Counted from the stretch's first letter, positions 19,200 to 28,856 are shown. The stretch: DNA of 64,000 bases from Ruminiclostridium cellulolyticum H10 (GCF_000022065.1 NC_011898.1:1510001-1574000), one strand, 5' to 3'. The notes: generated from the letters alone by a model not told the origin. A program made the numbers and translations.

Positions 19200-21542
19200 A
19201 TGAAACATTTATATAAAAAAGGTTTTTCCATTATTTTCTGCTTATTTCTAATACTGGCAAGTGTTTCTGCGGTTAACGCTGCGGCAAACCCAAATCCGTC
19301 ATGGAACGTTGACGAGAGGGTTATATTTCACAATCAGTGCAGCCCATATGATTACTATGCGGCTAAAGACCCTACTATCGTTTATTATAACGGTAAATAC
19401 CTTGTTTATTACACAGGTGCAAATAAAAGCGGCGGTTGGCAAATGTGTTTTACATCAGCTAGCACAATTTCCGGGCTGAAAACAGCTCCACGTACCTATA
19501 TGAGTAAAATAGGAGAAAGCTATTTCTGTGCACCTGAATTGTTCTACTATGAACCGCAGAAATTATGGTACCTTGTTTACCAGGATGGTACGCACGGGGC
19601 AGCTTATGCAACTACAACAACTCCTGATGATCCGAATTCATGGTCCGGGCCCAAATCCTTTGGTATATCCGGCAACATGGGATGGGATTATTATATAATA
19701 TGCGATGATCAGTACGCTTATATGTACAATACACCAAGTGATGGATCAGGAAAACTCTATATGAGAAAAACCACTCTGGCAAACTTCCCTAATAAGGGCT
19801 GGAGCACACCTACTGTTGCATGCTCAAATGTTTTTGAGGGAGCGGCGGTCTATAAGAGTCTTGCCGATGGTCAGTACTATATGCTTATCGAAGCAATGAT
19901 AGATGGCAGAAGCTACGAGTTGTTCACATCCTCCAGTGCAGGAGGCCCTTGGACTCTGGTCAATAATAAATGGGCAACAAGGAGCAATCTTACAAAATAT
20001 AATGCGGACAAGTGGACAACTAACGTATCACATGGTGAACTTATACGTGCAGGATATAATCAGAAACTAGAAATAAATGATATAAACAAGGTGGATTTCC
20101 TTATTCAGGGTACTACCAATATGAACGCTGAATATCAGCAAATTATATGGGATTTGGGCCTTATCAGAAACTACGAGGGAAGCCCCGATACGCCTGTTAC
20201 ACCAAGAACTGCTTTTGAAAAAATAGAAGCTGAGAGCTGGAATGACCAGTCTGGAATCCAGAATGTAACCTGTGATGAAGGTACCGAGGCTGTGGGTTAT
20301 ACCGAAAACGGAGATTACAGCGTATACAAGAGCATAGATTTCGGAAGTGGTGCTACCAGCTTCCAGGCAAGAGTATCAAGTGCCACCAGCGGAGGCAAGA
20401 TTGAAATAAGACTTGACAGTGCAACTGGTACCTTGGTTGGAACTTGCACAGTTAGCGGAACAGGCAGCTGGCAGACCTTCGCGGATGTGAACTGTACTGT
20501 AAGCGGTGTAAGCGGCAAACATGACTTATACCTGAAATATATAGGAGACAGCGGATACTTAATCAACCTTAACTGGTTTAAATTTGGAACTGGCTCCACC
20601 GATCCTGTAGACCCTACTTTAAAATTGGGTGATGTAAACTCTGACGGGCAGGTAGATGCCATAGATTTACAGCTCGTAAAAAAATATCTTTTAGGGTCAG
20701 GTACCATTGAAAACACAAAAGCTGCCGACGTGGATGCTAACGGAGAAGTTAACGCAATTGACTTCTCACTGATTAAGCAATATTTACTGGGAATTATAAT
20801 TGAATTCCCTGGAGAAGGTACAACAGAACCAACCACTCCTAAATTCCACTGTTTCCTATTGCTGGGACAGTCAAATATGGCAGGATATGCTGCGGCACAG
20901 GCCTCTGATAAGGTAGAAGACCCCCGTGTACTAGTACTTGGTTATGATAATAACGCTGCACTGGGCAGGGTGACAGATAAGTGGGATGTGGCGTGCCCGC
21001 CCCTGCATGCTTCTTGGCTTGATGCCGTCGGCCCTGGGGACTGGTTCGGAAAGACTATGATACAAAAGGTTCCGTCCGGGGATACTATCGGGCTTATACC
21101 ATGTGCTATAAGCGGTGAAAAGATTGAGACTTTTATGAAGTCGGGAGGAACTAAATATAATTGGATTATAAATCGTGCAAAACTTGCACAGGAAAAGGGT
21201 GGAGTAATAGATGGGATTATATTCCATCAAGGCGAATCAAACAGCGGTGACCCTAGCTGGCCGGGAAAGGTAAAAACACTGGTTGAAGACCTAAGGAAAG
21301 ATCTTAACCTTGGAAATGTTCCATTTATCGCCGGTGAATTGCTTTACAGCGGCCCATGTGCAGGTCACAATACACTGGTAAATCAACTACCTTCCTTGAT
21401 TACAAATAGTTATGTAGTTTCAGCTGATGGGTTGGTTGTAGATCCTGCAGATACACAATATCGTCTCCACTTCGGGCATGATCCATCAGTTACATTGGGC
21501 AAGCGCTATGCAGAAAAAATGATTCAGGCACTGAAATGGTAA
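19200..21542 (+). CDS. Cellulosomal GH62 arabinofuranosidase - CBM6 - dockerin - CE6 acetylxylan esterase
   Basis: A bifunctional secreted 780-residue protein. Signal peptide about 1-27, GH62 about 30-325, CBM6 about 340-465, an internal dockerin about 475-540, then a CE6 SGNH esterase about 550-780. The esterase shows LGQSNMAG (Ser near 557), FHQGESN and a late DPADTQYRLHFGHD block with the catalytic His. It should cut arabinose and acetyl groups from the same xylan backbone. The dockerin sits between the catalytic domains, whereas it is terminal elsewhere in the window. The GH62-CBM6 part is a near-exact copy of 4608-5921. A terminator-like hairpin follows the gene. Confidence 0.94.
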   Translation: MKHLYKKGFSIIFCLFLILASVSAVNAAANPNPSWNVDERVIFHNQCSPYDYYAAKDPTIVYYNGKYLVYYTGANKSGGWQMCFTSASTISGLKTAPRTYMSKIGESYFCAPELFYYEPQKLWYLVYQDGTHGAAYATTTTPDDPNSWSGPKSFGISGNMGWDYYIICDDQYAYMYNTPSDGSGKLYMRKTTLANFPNKGWSTPTVACSNVFEGAAVYKSLADGQYYMLIEAMIDGRSYELFTSSSAGGPWTLVNNKWATRSNLTKYNADKWTTNVSHGELIRAGYNQKLEINDINKVDFLIQGTTNMNAEYQQIIWDLGLIRNYEGSPDTPVTPRTAFEKIEAESWNDQSGIQNVTCDEGTEAVGYTENGDYSVYKSIDFGSGATSFQARVSSATSGGKIEIRLDSATGTLVGTCTVSGTGSWQTFADVNCTVSGVSGKHDLYLKYIGDSGYLINLNWFKFGTGSTDPVDPTLKLGDVNSDGQVDAIDLQLVKKYLLGSGTIENTKAADVDANGEVNAIDFSLIKQYLLGIIIEFPGEGTTEPTTPKFHCFLLLGQSNMAGYAAAQASDKVEDPRVLVLGYDNNAALGRVTDKWDVACPPLHASWLDAVGPGDWFGKTMIQKVPSGDTIGLIPCAISGEKIETFMKSGGTKYNWIINRAKLAQEKGGVIDGIIFHQGESNSGDPSWPGKVKTLVEDLRKDLNLGNVPFIAGELLYSGPCAGHNTLVNQLPSLITNSYVVSADGLVVDPADTQYRLHFGHDPSVTLGKRYAEKMIQALKW
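19271..20584 (+). repeat. Copy 2 of the 1.3-kb GH62-CBM6 direct duplication
   Basis: Aligns gap-free with 4608-5921 at a constant offset of 14,663 bases. Most of the roughly dozen differences are silent, which argues for recent copying or continuing gene conversion. Confidence 0.93.
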
Positions 21543-21632
21543 CTGGTAAGGAACTTGCTTAATGGGGGATAATTAACAACAGCCTACACCTACATTTTTA
21601 AGTAGCCCGGAATAGTGTAGGAAGAAATAAAG

Positions 21633-21671
21633 CATAGGCCGGGATACCTTTTAACCCGGCCTGTGTTTTTT
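21633..21671 (+). terminator. Terminator-like hairpin within the dockerin-gene cluster
   Basis: Arms CATAGGCCGGG (21633-21643) and CCCGGCCTGTG (21655-21665) form an 11-base-pair stem with one G-U pair, followed by TTTTTT. This is the form of a Rho-independent terminator. It would split the cluster between GH62-CE6 and GH95 or lower expression of the distal genes. Confidence 0.75.
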
Positions 21672-21758
21672 AATTTCTAAGTATTTTTAAATTGGGGAAG
21701 CGAGGATACAAAAGTGTTGATATAGATTGGGGATTAATGGAATTAAAGGAGTGATTTC

Positions 21759-24700
21759 ATGAATATTAATAAGAAAATCATCAGGAAAATCGGTGCAACT
21801 GTATTAGCGGGGGTACTGATTGTAAGCGGGAATTTACCTTTTAACGGCTACAAATCACTGGCTGCTTCTCAAGACACTGTTGAAGCTGGGGGTATTGCTA
21901 CTCAGGATAATGATTTGAAATTATTCTACAACAGCATGGCAGGAAATAACTTTTCAGGTAACCCGTACGACCTTAACGAATCATTTTACAAGGCGTTACC
22001 CCTTGGAAACGGTCGTATCGGTGCAATGGTTTACGGGAACTATCCTGATGAGAGGATTGATTTGAATGAAGCTACCTTTTGGAGCAGCGGACCTGGCAAT
22101 AATAATAGAGCTGGAGCCGCAAACTTTTTAAAAACCGCACAGGATCAATTGTTCGCCGGACAATATAAAACCGGAAGTGCCACTATTGCCAATAATATGA
22201 TCGGTGGTGGGGAAGCCAAGTATCAATCAATTGGGGACTTGAAACTTTCATTTGGCCATAGTTCGGTTTCTAATTACTCAAGACAGTTGGATATGAATAC
22301 CGGAGTTGTTTCAAGTGATTATACATATAACGGAAAAAAATATCACCGTGAGTCTTTTGTGAGTTATCCGGACCAGGTTATGGTAACAAAAATTACTTGT
22401 AGTTCACCTGGGTCAATATCACTTACTGCCGGGTACGAATCTTCACTTACCGGTCAGTATACTGTTTCTACCTCGGGTAATGACACCTTAGTAATGAATG
22501 GACACGGTGATTCTGACAATGGCATTTCATATGCTGTATGGTTTTCAACTAGATCAAAAATTATTAATTCAAATGGTTCAGTCTCAGCCAACAACAATCA
22601 AATATCCGTTTCAAATGCAGATTCGGTGGTTATCCTGACCTCTATCCGTACAAATTTTGTAAATTATAAAACCTGTAATGGAGATGAAAAGGGAAAAGCC
22701 ACTACGGATATTGCTAATGCTTCGGCAAAATCATATGATACCTTATACAATAACCATGTTACAGATTATCAGAACTTATTCAAAAGAGTGGATGTTGACC
22801 TTGGCGGCAGCGGAAGCGAAAACGGTAAACCTATGGGACAACGTATATCTGAATTTGGTACAACTAATGACCCCAAATTGGCAAAAGTGCTTTTCCAATA
22901 CGGAAGATATTTAATGATTAGTGCTTCACGTGATTCCCAGCCTATGAATCTTCAGGGAATCTGGAATAAATTCCGTAATCCTGCATGGGGTTGCAAAATG
23001 ACGACTAATATAAACTACGAAATGAATTACTGGCCTGCCTTTACCACAAATCTGGCCGAGTGCTTTGAGCCATTTGTAAAAAAGGCAAAAGAACTTCAGG
23101 CCCCCGGTAATGAAACTGCCCGTGTCCATTATAACATATCAAACGGATGGGTTTTGCACCATAACACCGACCTATGGAACAGAACGGCTCCTATAGACGG
23201 TGATTGGGGGTTCTGGCCAACAGGTGCCGGCTGGGTATCCAATATGCTGTTTGATGCGTATAGCTTTAATCAGGATACAGTGTATTTGAACGAAATCTAT
23301 CCCGTAATAAAGGGAGCAGCTGATTTCTTGCAAACCCTGATGCAGTCTAAAAGTATAAATGGACAAAATTATCAGGTTATCTGTCCGAGTACTTCACCTG
23401 AACTTACACCACCCGGTACCAGCGGAGGACAGGGTGCATATAACAGTTATGGAGTAACAATGGACAACGGAATCAGCCGTGAACTTTTCAAAGACGTAAT
23501 CCAAGCCTCCAAAATCCTTAACATTGATTCTTCTTTTCGTTCTACTCTCGCATCCAAGGTATCCCAAATTAAACCAAATACTGTTGGCAGCTGGGGTCAA
23601 CTGCAGGAATGGGCTTATGACTGGGACAGCCAATCTGAGAAAAACCGCCACATTTCCTTCGCATATGACCTATTCCCGGGATTGGAAATAAACAAACGGA
23701 ATACACCTGCTATTGCCAGTGCAGTAAGTAAGTCACTAAATACACGTGGAGATGTTGGAACAGGTTGGTCCGAAGCTTGGAAATTAAATTGCTGGGCCAG
23801 GCTGGAAGACGGAGCCCATTCATACAATCTTGTCAAACTGCTGATTACACCTGTTAGTAAAGACGGACGACTCTACGATAACTTATGGGACGCACATCCT
23901 CCTTTCCAGATAGACGGCAACTTCGGATTTACCTCAGGAATAGCAGAAATGCTTTTGCAAAGTCATAATAACGAAATTCAACTTTTACCGGCTTTACCAA
24001 GCCAATGGTCAACCGGGCATGCAAATGGTCTCTGTGCCCGTGGAAATTTCACTGTTACAAAAATGAATTGGGCAAATGGTGTATTAACCGATGCTACTAT
24101 CAAATCAAATTCAGGCAATGTTTGTAATGTCCGTTACGGCAACAAAACCATAAGCTTTCCGACAAAGAAAGGATACACCTATCAGTTGAATGGTTCATTA
24201 CAGTTGGTAGAACCCGGTACTACATTGACAAATGTGGCTTTAAATAAGACTGCCACTGCTTCAGGGACAAATTTAGGTGAAGAGGCAGGAAAAGCTATAG
24301 ATGGCTCAACTACTTCCAAGTGGTGTCATGATAACGGCATGAGAGGTGAATGGCTGCAGGTTGATCTTGGTGCAAAGTATGATATCAGCCGTTGGGTTGT
24401 GAAACATGCCGGAGTAGCAGAAACAATCAGATTTAATACTAGAGATTTTACCCTGCAAAAGAGTGATGACGGAACTAACTGGGCCGATGTGGATGAGGTG
24501 TATGGAAATCAACAAAACATAACCGACAGAAATGTTCCGACCTTTAATGCAAGATATGTACGCCTATATATCAATACAGCCACTCAGGATAATTCCGGTG
24601 GTGCCAGAATTAGTGAACTTGAACTCTGGGGCAAACCCAGCGTTGATATTCCAAAATCTGCGTTTTCACAGATAGAAGCAGAAGAGTTCAACAGTCAATA

Positions 24701-25253
24701 CGGAGTACAAGCTGAAACCTGTAGTGAAGGTGGACAGGATGTTGCATTTATTGAAAATGAAGACTTTGCTGCTTATAGTAATGTTGATTTCGGAGAAGGT
24801 GCTAAAAGCTTTCAGGCAAGGGTATCAAGTGCCACTAGTGGAGGAAACATTGAAATAAGACTTGACAGTATTGACGGCCCATTAGTAGGAACTTGTCCCG
24901 TTACAGGAACAGGTGATTGGCAGAATTGGTCTGATGTAACCTGCAATGTCAGCGGAGCAAGCGGTAAACATGATTTATACCTAAAATTTACTGGGGACAG
25001 CGGATACCTGTTCAACCTTAACTGGTTCAAATTCTCTAATGCACCCATTGTAACTGGAAAACCGGGTGACATAAATAACGACGGACAAATAGATGCAATA
25101 GATTTGCTATTGTTGAAGAAATATCTTTTGGGATTAGAAACAATAGAAAATACTAAATTAGCTGATCTGGATGCCAATGGTGAGATAAATGCAATTGATT
25201 TCTCACTGCTCAAGCAATATTTGCTGGGAAATATAAGCGTATTTCCGGGTTAA
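21759..25253 (+). CDS. Cellulosomal GH95 alpha-L-fucosidase/galactosidase with F5/8C (CBM32-like) module, CBM6 and dockerin
   Basis: A secreted 1164-residue enzyme. Signal peptide about 1-35, GH95 N-terminal sandwich about 50-320, alpha/alpha barrel about 370-740, C-terminal domain to about 825, a discoidin-like CBM32-type module about 828-965, CBM6 about 970-1095, dockerin about 1100-1164. GH95 marks are LPLGNGRIGAMVYG, NINYEMNYWPAF with the two catalytic Asn, CPSTSPEL with the acid Glu, and FQIDGNFG with the Asp. Expected to remove terminal alpha-L-fucose or alpha-L-galactose from xyloglucan, pectin or xylan side chains. It lies after the internal terminator, so it may be the first gene of a separate transcript. 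Confidence 0.92.
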   Translation: MNINKKIIRKIGATVLAGVLIVSGNLPFNGYKSLAASQDTVEAGGIATQDNDLKLFYNSMAGNNFSGNPYDLNESFYKALPLGNGRIGAMVYGNYPDERIDLNEATFWSSGPGNNNRAGAANFLKTAQDQLFAGQYKTGSATIANNMIGGGEAKYQSIGDLKLSFGHSSVSNYSRQLDMNTGVVSSDYTYNGKKYHRESFVSYPDQVMVTKITCSSPGSISLTAGYESSLTGQYTVSTSGNDTLVMNGHGDSDNGISYAVWFSTRSKIINSNGSVSANNNQISVSNADSVVILTSIRTNFVNYKTCNGDEKGKATTDIANASAKSYDTLYNNHVTDYQNLFKRVDVDLGGSGSENGKPMGQRISEFGTTNDPKLAKVLFQYGRYLMISASRDSQPMNLQGIWNKFRNPAWGCKMTTNINYEMNYWPAFTTNLAECFEPFVKKAKELQAPGNETARVHYNISNGWVLHHNTDLWNRTAPIDGDWGFWPTGAGWVSNMLFDAYSFNQDTVYLNEIYPVIKGAADFLQTLMQSKSINGQNYQVICPSTSPELTPPGTSGGQGAYNSYGVTMDNGISRELFKDVIQASKILNIDSSFRSTLASKVSQIKPNTVGSWGQLQEWAYDWDSQSEKNRHISFAYDLFPGLEINKRNTPAIASAVSKSLNTRGDVGTGWSEAWKLNCWARLEDGAHSYNLVKLLITPVSKDGRLYDNLWDAHPPFQIDGNFGFTSGIAEMLLQSHNNEIQLLPALPSQWSTGHANGLCARGNFTVTKMNWANGVLTDATIKSNSGNVCNVRYGNKTISFPTKKGYTYQLNGSLQLVEPGTTLTNVALNKTATASGTNLGEEAGKAIDGSTTSKWCHDNGMRGEWLQVDLGAKYDISRWVVKHAGVAETIRFNTRDFTLQKSDDGTNWADVDEVYGNQQNITDRNVPTFNARYVRLYINTATQDNSGGARISELELWGKPSVDIPKSAFSQIEAEEFNSQYGVQAETCSEGGQDVAFIENEDFAAYSNVDFGEGAKSFQARVSSATSGGNIEIRLDSIDGPLVGTCPVTGTGDWQNWSDVTCNVSGASGKHDLYLKFTGDSGYLFNLNWFKFSNAPIVTGKPGDINNDGQIDAIDLLLLKKYLLGLETIENTKLADLDANGEINAIDFSLLKQYLLGNISVFPG

Positions 25254-25347
25254 GCTTGGCAAAGGTAAAATAAGTATTATAGTCAAGCAGTCAAAATTGG
25301 TTAGTTAATAATTTGATGACTTAGAATTTTATTAGGAGGATATAGAT

Positions 25348-27237
25348 ATGATAACAAGTTTTAAAAAAATGTTTAGTGTTTTTGTGGTTTGTTTAATTGT
25401 GTTTTCTCTTGTTTTTACTGTTCCTGTAACAGAGGTTTCAGCCGCAAGTGATGTAACTGTTAATCTGTCAGCGGAAAAGCAGGAAATGCGTGGTTTTGGT
25501 GGAATGGTACACACTGGATGGCAGTCAGATTTAACTGCTGCTCAAAGAGAAACAGCTTTTGGTAATGGAAATGGACAGCTAGGTTTTACTATTTTGAGAA
25601 TCCATGTTGATGAAAACAGCAATAACTGGTCCAGAGGAATAGCAACTGCTAAAAGTGCTATTGCACACGGCGGGATAGTTTTTGCCTCCCCTTGGAATCC
25701 TCCGACATCCATGCAGGAAAAATTCACCCGCAATGGCACTGCAAATCAGACACGTCTGAAATACGACCAATATGCCGCATATGCTCAGCACCTGAATAAT
25801 TTTGTAAAATACATGAAAGACAACGGAGCTCCGCTTTACGCCATATCAGTTCAGAACGAGCCTGATTACGCACATACATGGACATGGTGGACTCCACAGG
25901 AAATGCTGAACTTCATGAAAAACAATGCCGGATCAATTACAGGTGCCAAGGTAATAGCCCCGGAATCATTCCAATACTTAAAGAATATATCAGACCCCAT
26001 ATTAAACGATTCTACAGCCCTTGCTAATATGGATATTCTGGGAGCACATTTCTACGGTACCAGTGTCAGCAACATGCCATATCCCCTCTTTCAACAAAAA
26101 GGAGCAGGAAAAGAGCTGTGGATGACAGAAGTATACGTTCCGAACAGTGACGCTGACTCGGCAGATCGCTTTCCTGAAGCATTGGATGTTGCGTATAACA
26201 TGCACAATGGTATTGTGGAGGGAAATTTCCAGGCATATGTATGGTGGTATATCCGTAGGTCGTATGGTCCTATGAAAGAGGACGGAACCATGAGTAAGCG
26301 TGGTGCCATGATGGCACAGTACTCAAAATTTGTTCGTCCGGGATACGTAAGAGTTGACGCAACAAAGAATCCAAATACTAACGTATATATATCAGCCTAT
26401 AAAGGCGATGGCAAGGCTGTAATTGTTGCAATTAATAAAGGTACTTCAGCGGTGAGCCAAAAGTTTAATTTACAGGGTGCATCATCGGTGGCTAAAGTAT
26501 CTTCATGGGTAACGGACGGCAGTAGAAATGTAGCAGCAGCAACTTCATACACCGGAACATCTTTTACAGCTCAGCTTCCGGCTCAAAGTGTTACAACCTT
26601 TGTAGCGGATCTTGGAACCATAACCCCCGTAGAAAAAGATGCTTTTTCCAAATTAGAGGGAGAGTCTTATGACGACCAGTCAGGGACTCAAAACGGGAGC
26701 TGCAATGAAGGAGGGGAGTGCCTCGGATACATAGAAAACGGTGATTATGCTGTTTATAAGAATGTTAATTTCGGAGAAGGTGCACAAAGCTTTCAGGCAA
26801 GAGTATCAAGTGCTACCACCGGAGGGAACATTGAAATCAGACTGGATAGTCCTAACGGTACTTTAGTAGGTACCTGTCCGGTTGCCGGAACAGGTGATTG
26901 GCAGAATTGGGCAGATGTAACTAGCAATGTCAGCGGAGTAAGCGGTAAGCATGATTTATATCTCACTTTTACCGGAGACAGCGGATATTTGTTCAACATT
27001 AACTGGTTCAAATTCGATAAAGCACCGATTGTAACTGGAAAAACAGGTGACATAAATAATGACGGGCAAATAGATGCTTTAGATTTACTGTTGTTGAAAA
27101 AATATATATTGGGATTAGATACAATAGAAAATGCGAAATTAGCCGATTTGGATGCAAATGGTGAGTTAAATGCTATTGATTTCGCACTGCTCAAGCAGTA
27201 TCTGCTGGGTTTAATAACTGTTTTACCTACAGTATAA
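25348..27237 (+). CDS. Cellulosomal GH30 (subfamily 8-type) glucuronoxylanase with CBM6 and dockerin
   Basis: A secreted 629-residue enzyme. Signal peptide about 1-32, GH30 barrel with side sandwich about 33-425, CBM6 about 430-555, dockerin about 562-629. The catalytic part closely follows Bacillus XynC: RGFGGM near the start, SVQNEPDYAHTW with the acid/base Glu near 170, WMTEVY with the nucleophile Glu near 261, and VWWYIRRSYGPM, which keeps the Arg/Tyr region linked to glucuronate recognition in subfamily 8. I therefore infer cleavage of xylan at positions set by methylglucuronic acid. Its CBM6 departs from the cluster norm in cysteines (SCNEGGEC, TSNVSG). Confidence 0.93.
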   Translation: MITSFKKMFSVFVVCLIVFSLVFTVPVTEVSAASDVTVNLSAEKQEMRGFGGMVHTGWQSDLTAAQRETAFGNGNGQLGFTILRIHVDENSNNWSRGIATAKSAIAHGGIVFASPWNPPTSMQEKFTRNGTANQTRLKYDQYAAYAQHLNNFVKYMKDNGAPLYAISVQNEPDYAHTWTWWTPQEMLNFMKNNAGSITGAKVIAPESFQYLKNISDPILNDSTALANMDILGAHFYGTSVSNMPYPLFQQKGAGKELWMTEVYVPNSDADSADRFPEALDVAYNMHNGIVEGNFQAYVWWYIRRSYGPMKEDGTMSKRGAMMAQYSKFVRPGYVRVDATKNPNTNVYISAYKGDGKAVIVAINKGTSAVSQKFNLQGASSVAKVSSWVTDGSRNVAAATSYTGTSFTAQLPAQSVTTFVADLGTITPVEKDAFSKLEGESYDDQSGTQNGSCNEGGECLGYIENGDYAVYKNVNFGEGAQSFQARVSSATTGGNIEIRLDSPNGTLVGTCPVAGTGDWQNWADVTSNVSGVSGKHDLYLTFTGDSGYLFNINWFKFDKAPIVTGKTGDINNDGQIDALDLLLLKKYILGLDTIENAKLADLDANGELNAIDFALLKQYLLGLITVLPTV

Positions 27238-27266
27238 TGCAATAGTTCATCTACCCAATAGCTAAA

Positions 27267-27323
27267 GTGATATTCCAGTCATGTAATGAGCTTAACAAAA
27301 AACATTATCTGGCTGGAATTCAC
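27267..27323 (+). promoter_or_regulatory. Imperfect stem-loop before the redox gene pair
   Basis: GTGATATTCCAG (27267-27278) pairs with CTGGAATTCAC (27313-27323) with one bulged base. Inside it GTCATGTAATG partly pairs with CATTATCTGGC. There is no T-run. It may mark a processing site between the GH30 gene and the redox pair. Confidence 0.45.
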
Positions 27324-27354
27324 TATACATTTAAAATAAGTGGTGGTGGAGTAT

Positions 27355-28245
27355 ATGAAAAAATATGTTATTCCTGCGGTGCTTGCTATAGTTGTTCTGA
27401 TAGTAATTTTGACAGCCTCCTGCTCGGACCGCCGCAAGAGTTTTGAGCTTTTGTCCGGTGATGTAATTCCCACAAGTGCTAAACTATTCCGTGTTTCTGG
27501 TGAATCATATAAAATAAGCGATGTAAAAAGCAAATATAAAGTGATATTCTACCTTAATAGTAATAATGAGGAAAGTATAAAGAGGTTGGATTGCATTTCA
27601 AAAACGATTAGCTTACTAAGTTGTAAAGATATCAGTTATTTATTAGTTTGGGAAGACAGGATACCTGTAGAGGATATACAAAAAGCAGGAATTGATGAAA
27701 GTTATAATTATTCTCTAAAACAAAAGGTCAGCCTAAGTGAATCTAAGCCAACTGCTTTTCTCATGAATGAAAATAACAAAATTATAATGGTAACTGGTTA
27801 CAGCTACATATCTTTGATAAATGAATTAATTAATTTGAACGGGAAAACAGATTTAAGTAAAAAGGCAGGAAAAATGATTGTAAACAATGTATCCAAGTCA
27901 GGTGATTTCTCTGGTAATCACGACGGAAAGATACTTCTTATGTTTATGTCATCAGGCTGCAAGATATGTAGAGTCAGTGAGGATATTGTGAGTAAAAATA
28001 TTGATGCTATGGGGAAAAAAATAAATACAATAACAGTCCGTCCCGATTTTGATACAAGACATCCTTACGACAAGAATTTTGAAATTGATCCTCAACAGAT
28101 ATATTTTAATGTATTCAGCCACGAACAGGGCATACAGGCTTCCAACCGAAAATATCCGATGTTTTTGATAATAAATAGTGACTATTCTGTTGAAAAGCTA
28201 TTTACAGATGCTAGTGAGGTTGTTAATTACATATTGGGATTATGA
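27355..28245 (+). CDS. Membrane-anchored thioredoxin-like protein with CxxC motif
   Basis: A 296-residue protein not recognised as a named family member. The N-terminus is a hydrophobic segment (about 5-22) ending in LTASC, a possible lipobox, so it is probably tethered outside the membrane. A first thioredoxin-like half (about 40-160) lacks a CxxC. A second half (about 180-296) carries SSGCKICR, a redox-active CxxC. It has no dockerin. It lies between the GH30 and PL10 dockerin genes and is followed after 13 bases by a second CxxC protein, so the two are probably co-expressed. A role in disulfide handling of exported enzymes is inference only. Start is the ATG at 27355; a GTG at 27340 is also in frame. 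Confidence 0.75.
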   Translation: MKKYVIPAVLAIVVLIVILTASCSDRRKSFELLSGDVIPTSAKLFRVSGESYKISDVKSKYKVIFYLNSNNEESIKRLDCISKTISLLSCKDISYLLVWEDRIPVEDIQKAGIDESYNYSLKQKVSLSESKPTAFLMNENNKIIMVTGYSYISLINELINLNGKTDLSKKAGKMIVNNVSKSGDFSGNHDGKILLMFMSSGCKICRVSEDIVSKNIDAMGKKINTITVRPDFDTRHPYDKNFEIDPQQIYFNVFSHEQGIQASNRKYPMFLIINSDYSVEKLFTDASEVVNYILGL

Positions 28246-28258
28246 TGGGGGGCATAGA

Positions 28259-28789
28259 ATGAGAAAGTTTCCGCTTTACCTTTTAGTATTGTTTTTGGTG
28301 GTACAGTGGTGTTCTTTAAGAGTTTGGGCAGAAAGTGATAATAAAGTCACGTCAGTATACTTTTACAGCCCTACATGTGCCTCCTGCAGGAGTATGTCGG
28401 ACTTCCTTGATAAATTCAGTGCAAGCCATAAAAACCTTGATTTAAGGAAGTATGATATATCTGATTTGAGATACAAAAGTCTTCTGGACAAGTATAGTGA
28501 AGCATACAATGTTTCCCCGGAAGATAAGGGAATTGTCCCTGTTGTTTTTATCCGGGACAAATATTTTACTGATGAGGAGTTCATCAGAGCTAATTTTGAA
28601 AAAGTGTTGAATACTCCCGGGGCTGAAACTCTGGAAATTAATAATGATTTGGCTCAAACCCCTGAAAAAGATATTAGAAGGTTTAAAGGCCTGGAAATAG
28701 TTTTACTTGTTCTAGTAGTTCTTCTGCTTATTAAGCTCAATTGGAAGCGGCAAGGGACAAATTGCCGCAGAGAATATAGTGATAAATAA
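28259..28789 (+). CDS. Small exported thioredoxin-fold protein with CxxC and C-terminal membrane anchor
   Basis: A 176-residue protein. Signal peptide about 1-23 (LLVLFLVVQW core), then a thioredoxin-like domain with SPTCASCRSM, whose CASC is the redox-active CxxC, and a C-terminal transmembrane helix (GLEIVLLVLVVLLLIKLNW) followed by a basic tail. The active domain should therefore face outward. GGGGGG at 28247-28252 serves as ribosome binding site for the ATG at 28259, and the frame extends further upstream without a better start. It sits 13 bases after the preceding redox gene. The partner and substrate are unknown; disulfide exchange on secreted enzymes is possible. Confidence 0.75.
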   Translation: MRKFPLYLLVLFLVVQWCSLRVWAESDNKVTSVYFYSPTCASCRSMSDFLDKFSASHKNLDLRKYDISDLRYKSLLDKYSEAYNVSPEDKGIVPVVFIRDKYFTDEEFIRANFEKVLNTPGAETLEINNDLAQTPEKDIRRFKGLEIVLLVLVVLLLIKLNWKRQGTNCRREYSDK

Positions 28790-28856
28790 TAGGGAGTCTT
28801 TGAACATGAGCTATAATAGTAAAAAATCAGCTTTATTGGTAAGGAGGTATCAGAAA

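Noticed and set aside
28779-28856. Upstream GTG/ATG starts for the PL10 gene
   Set aside because: The AAGGAGG at 28841-28847 and the signal peptide both point to the ATG at 28857.
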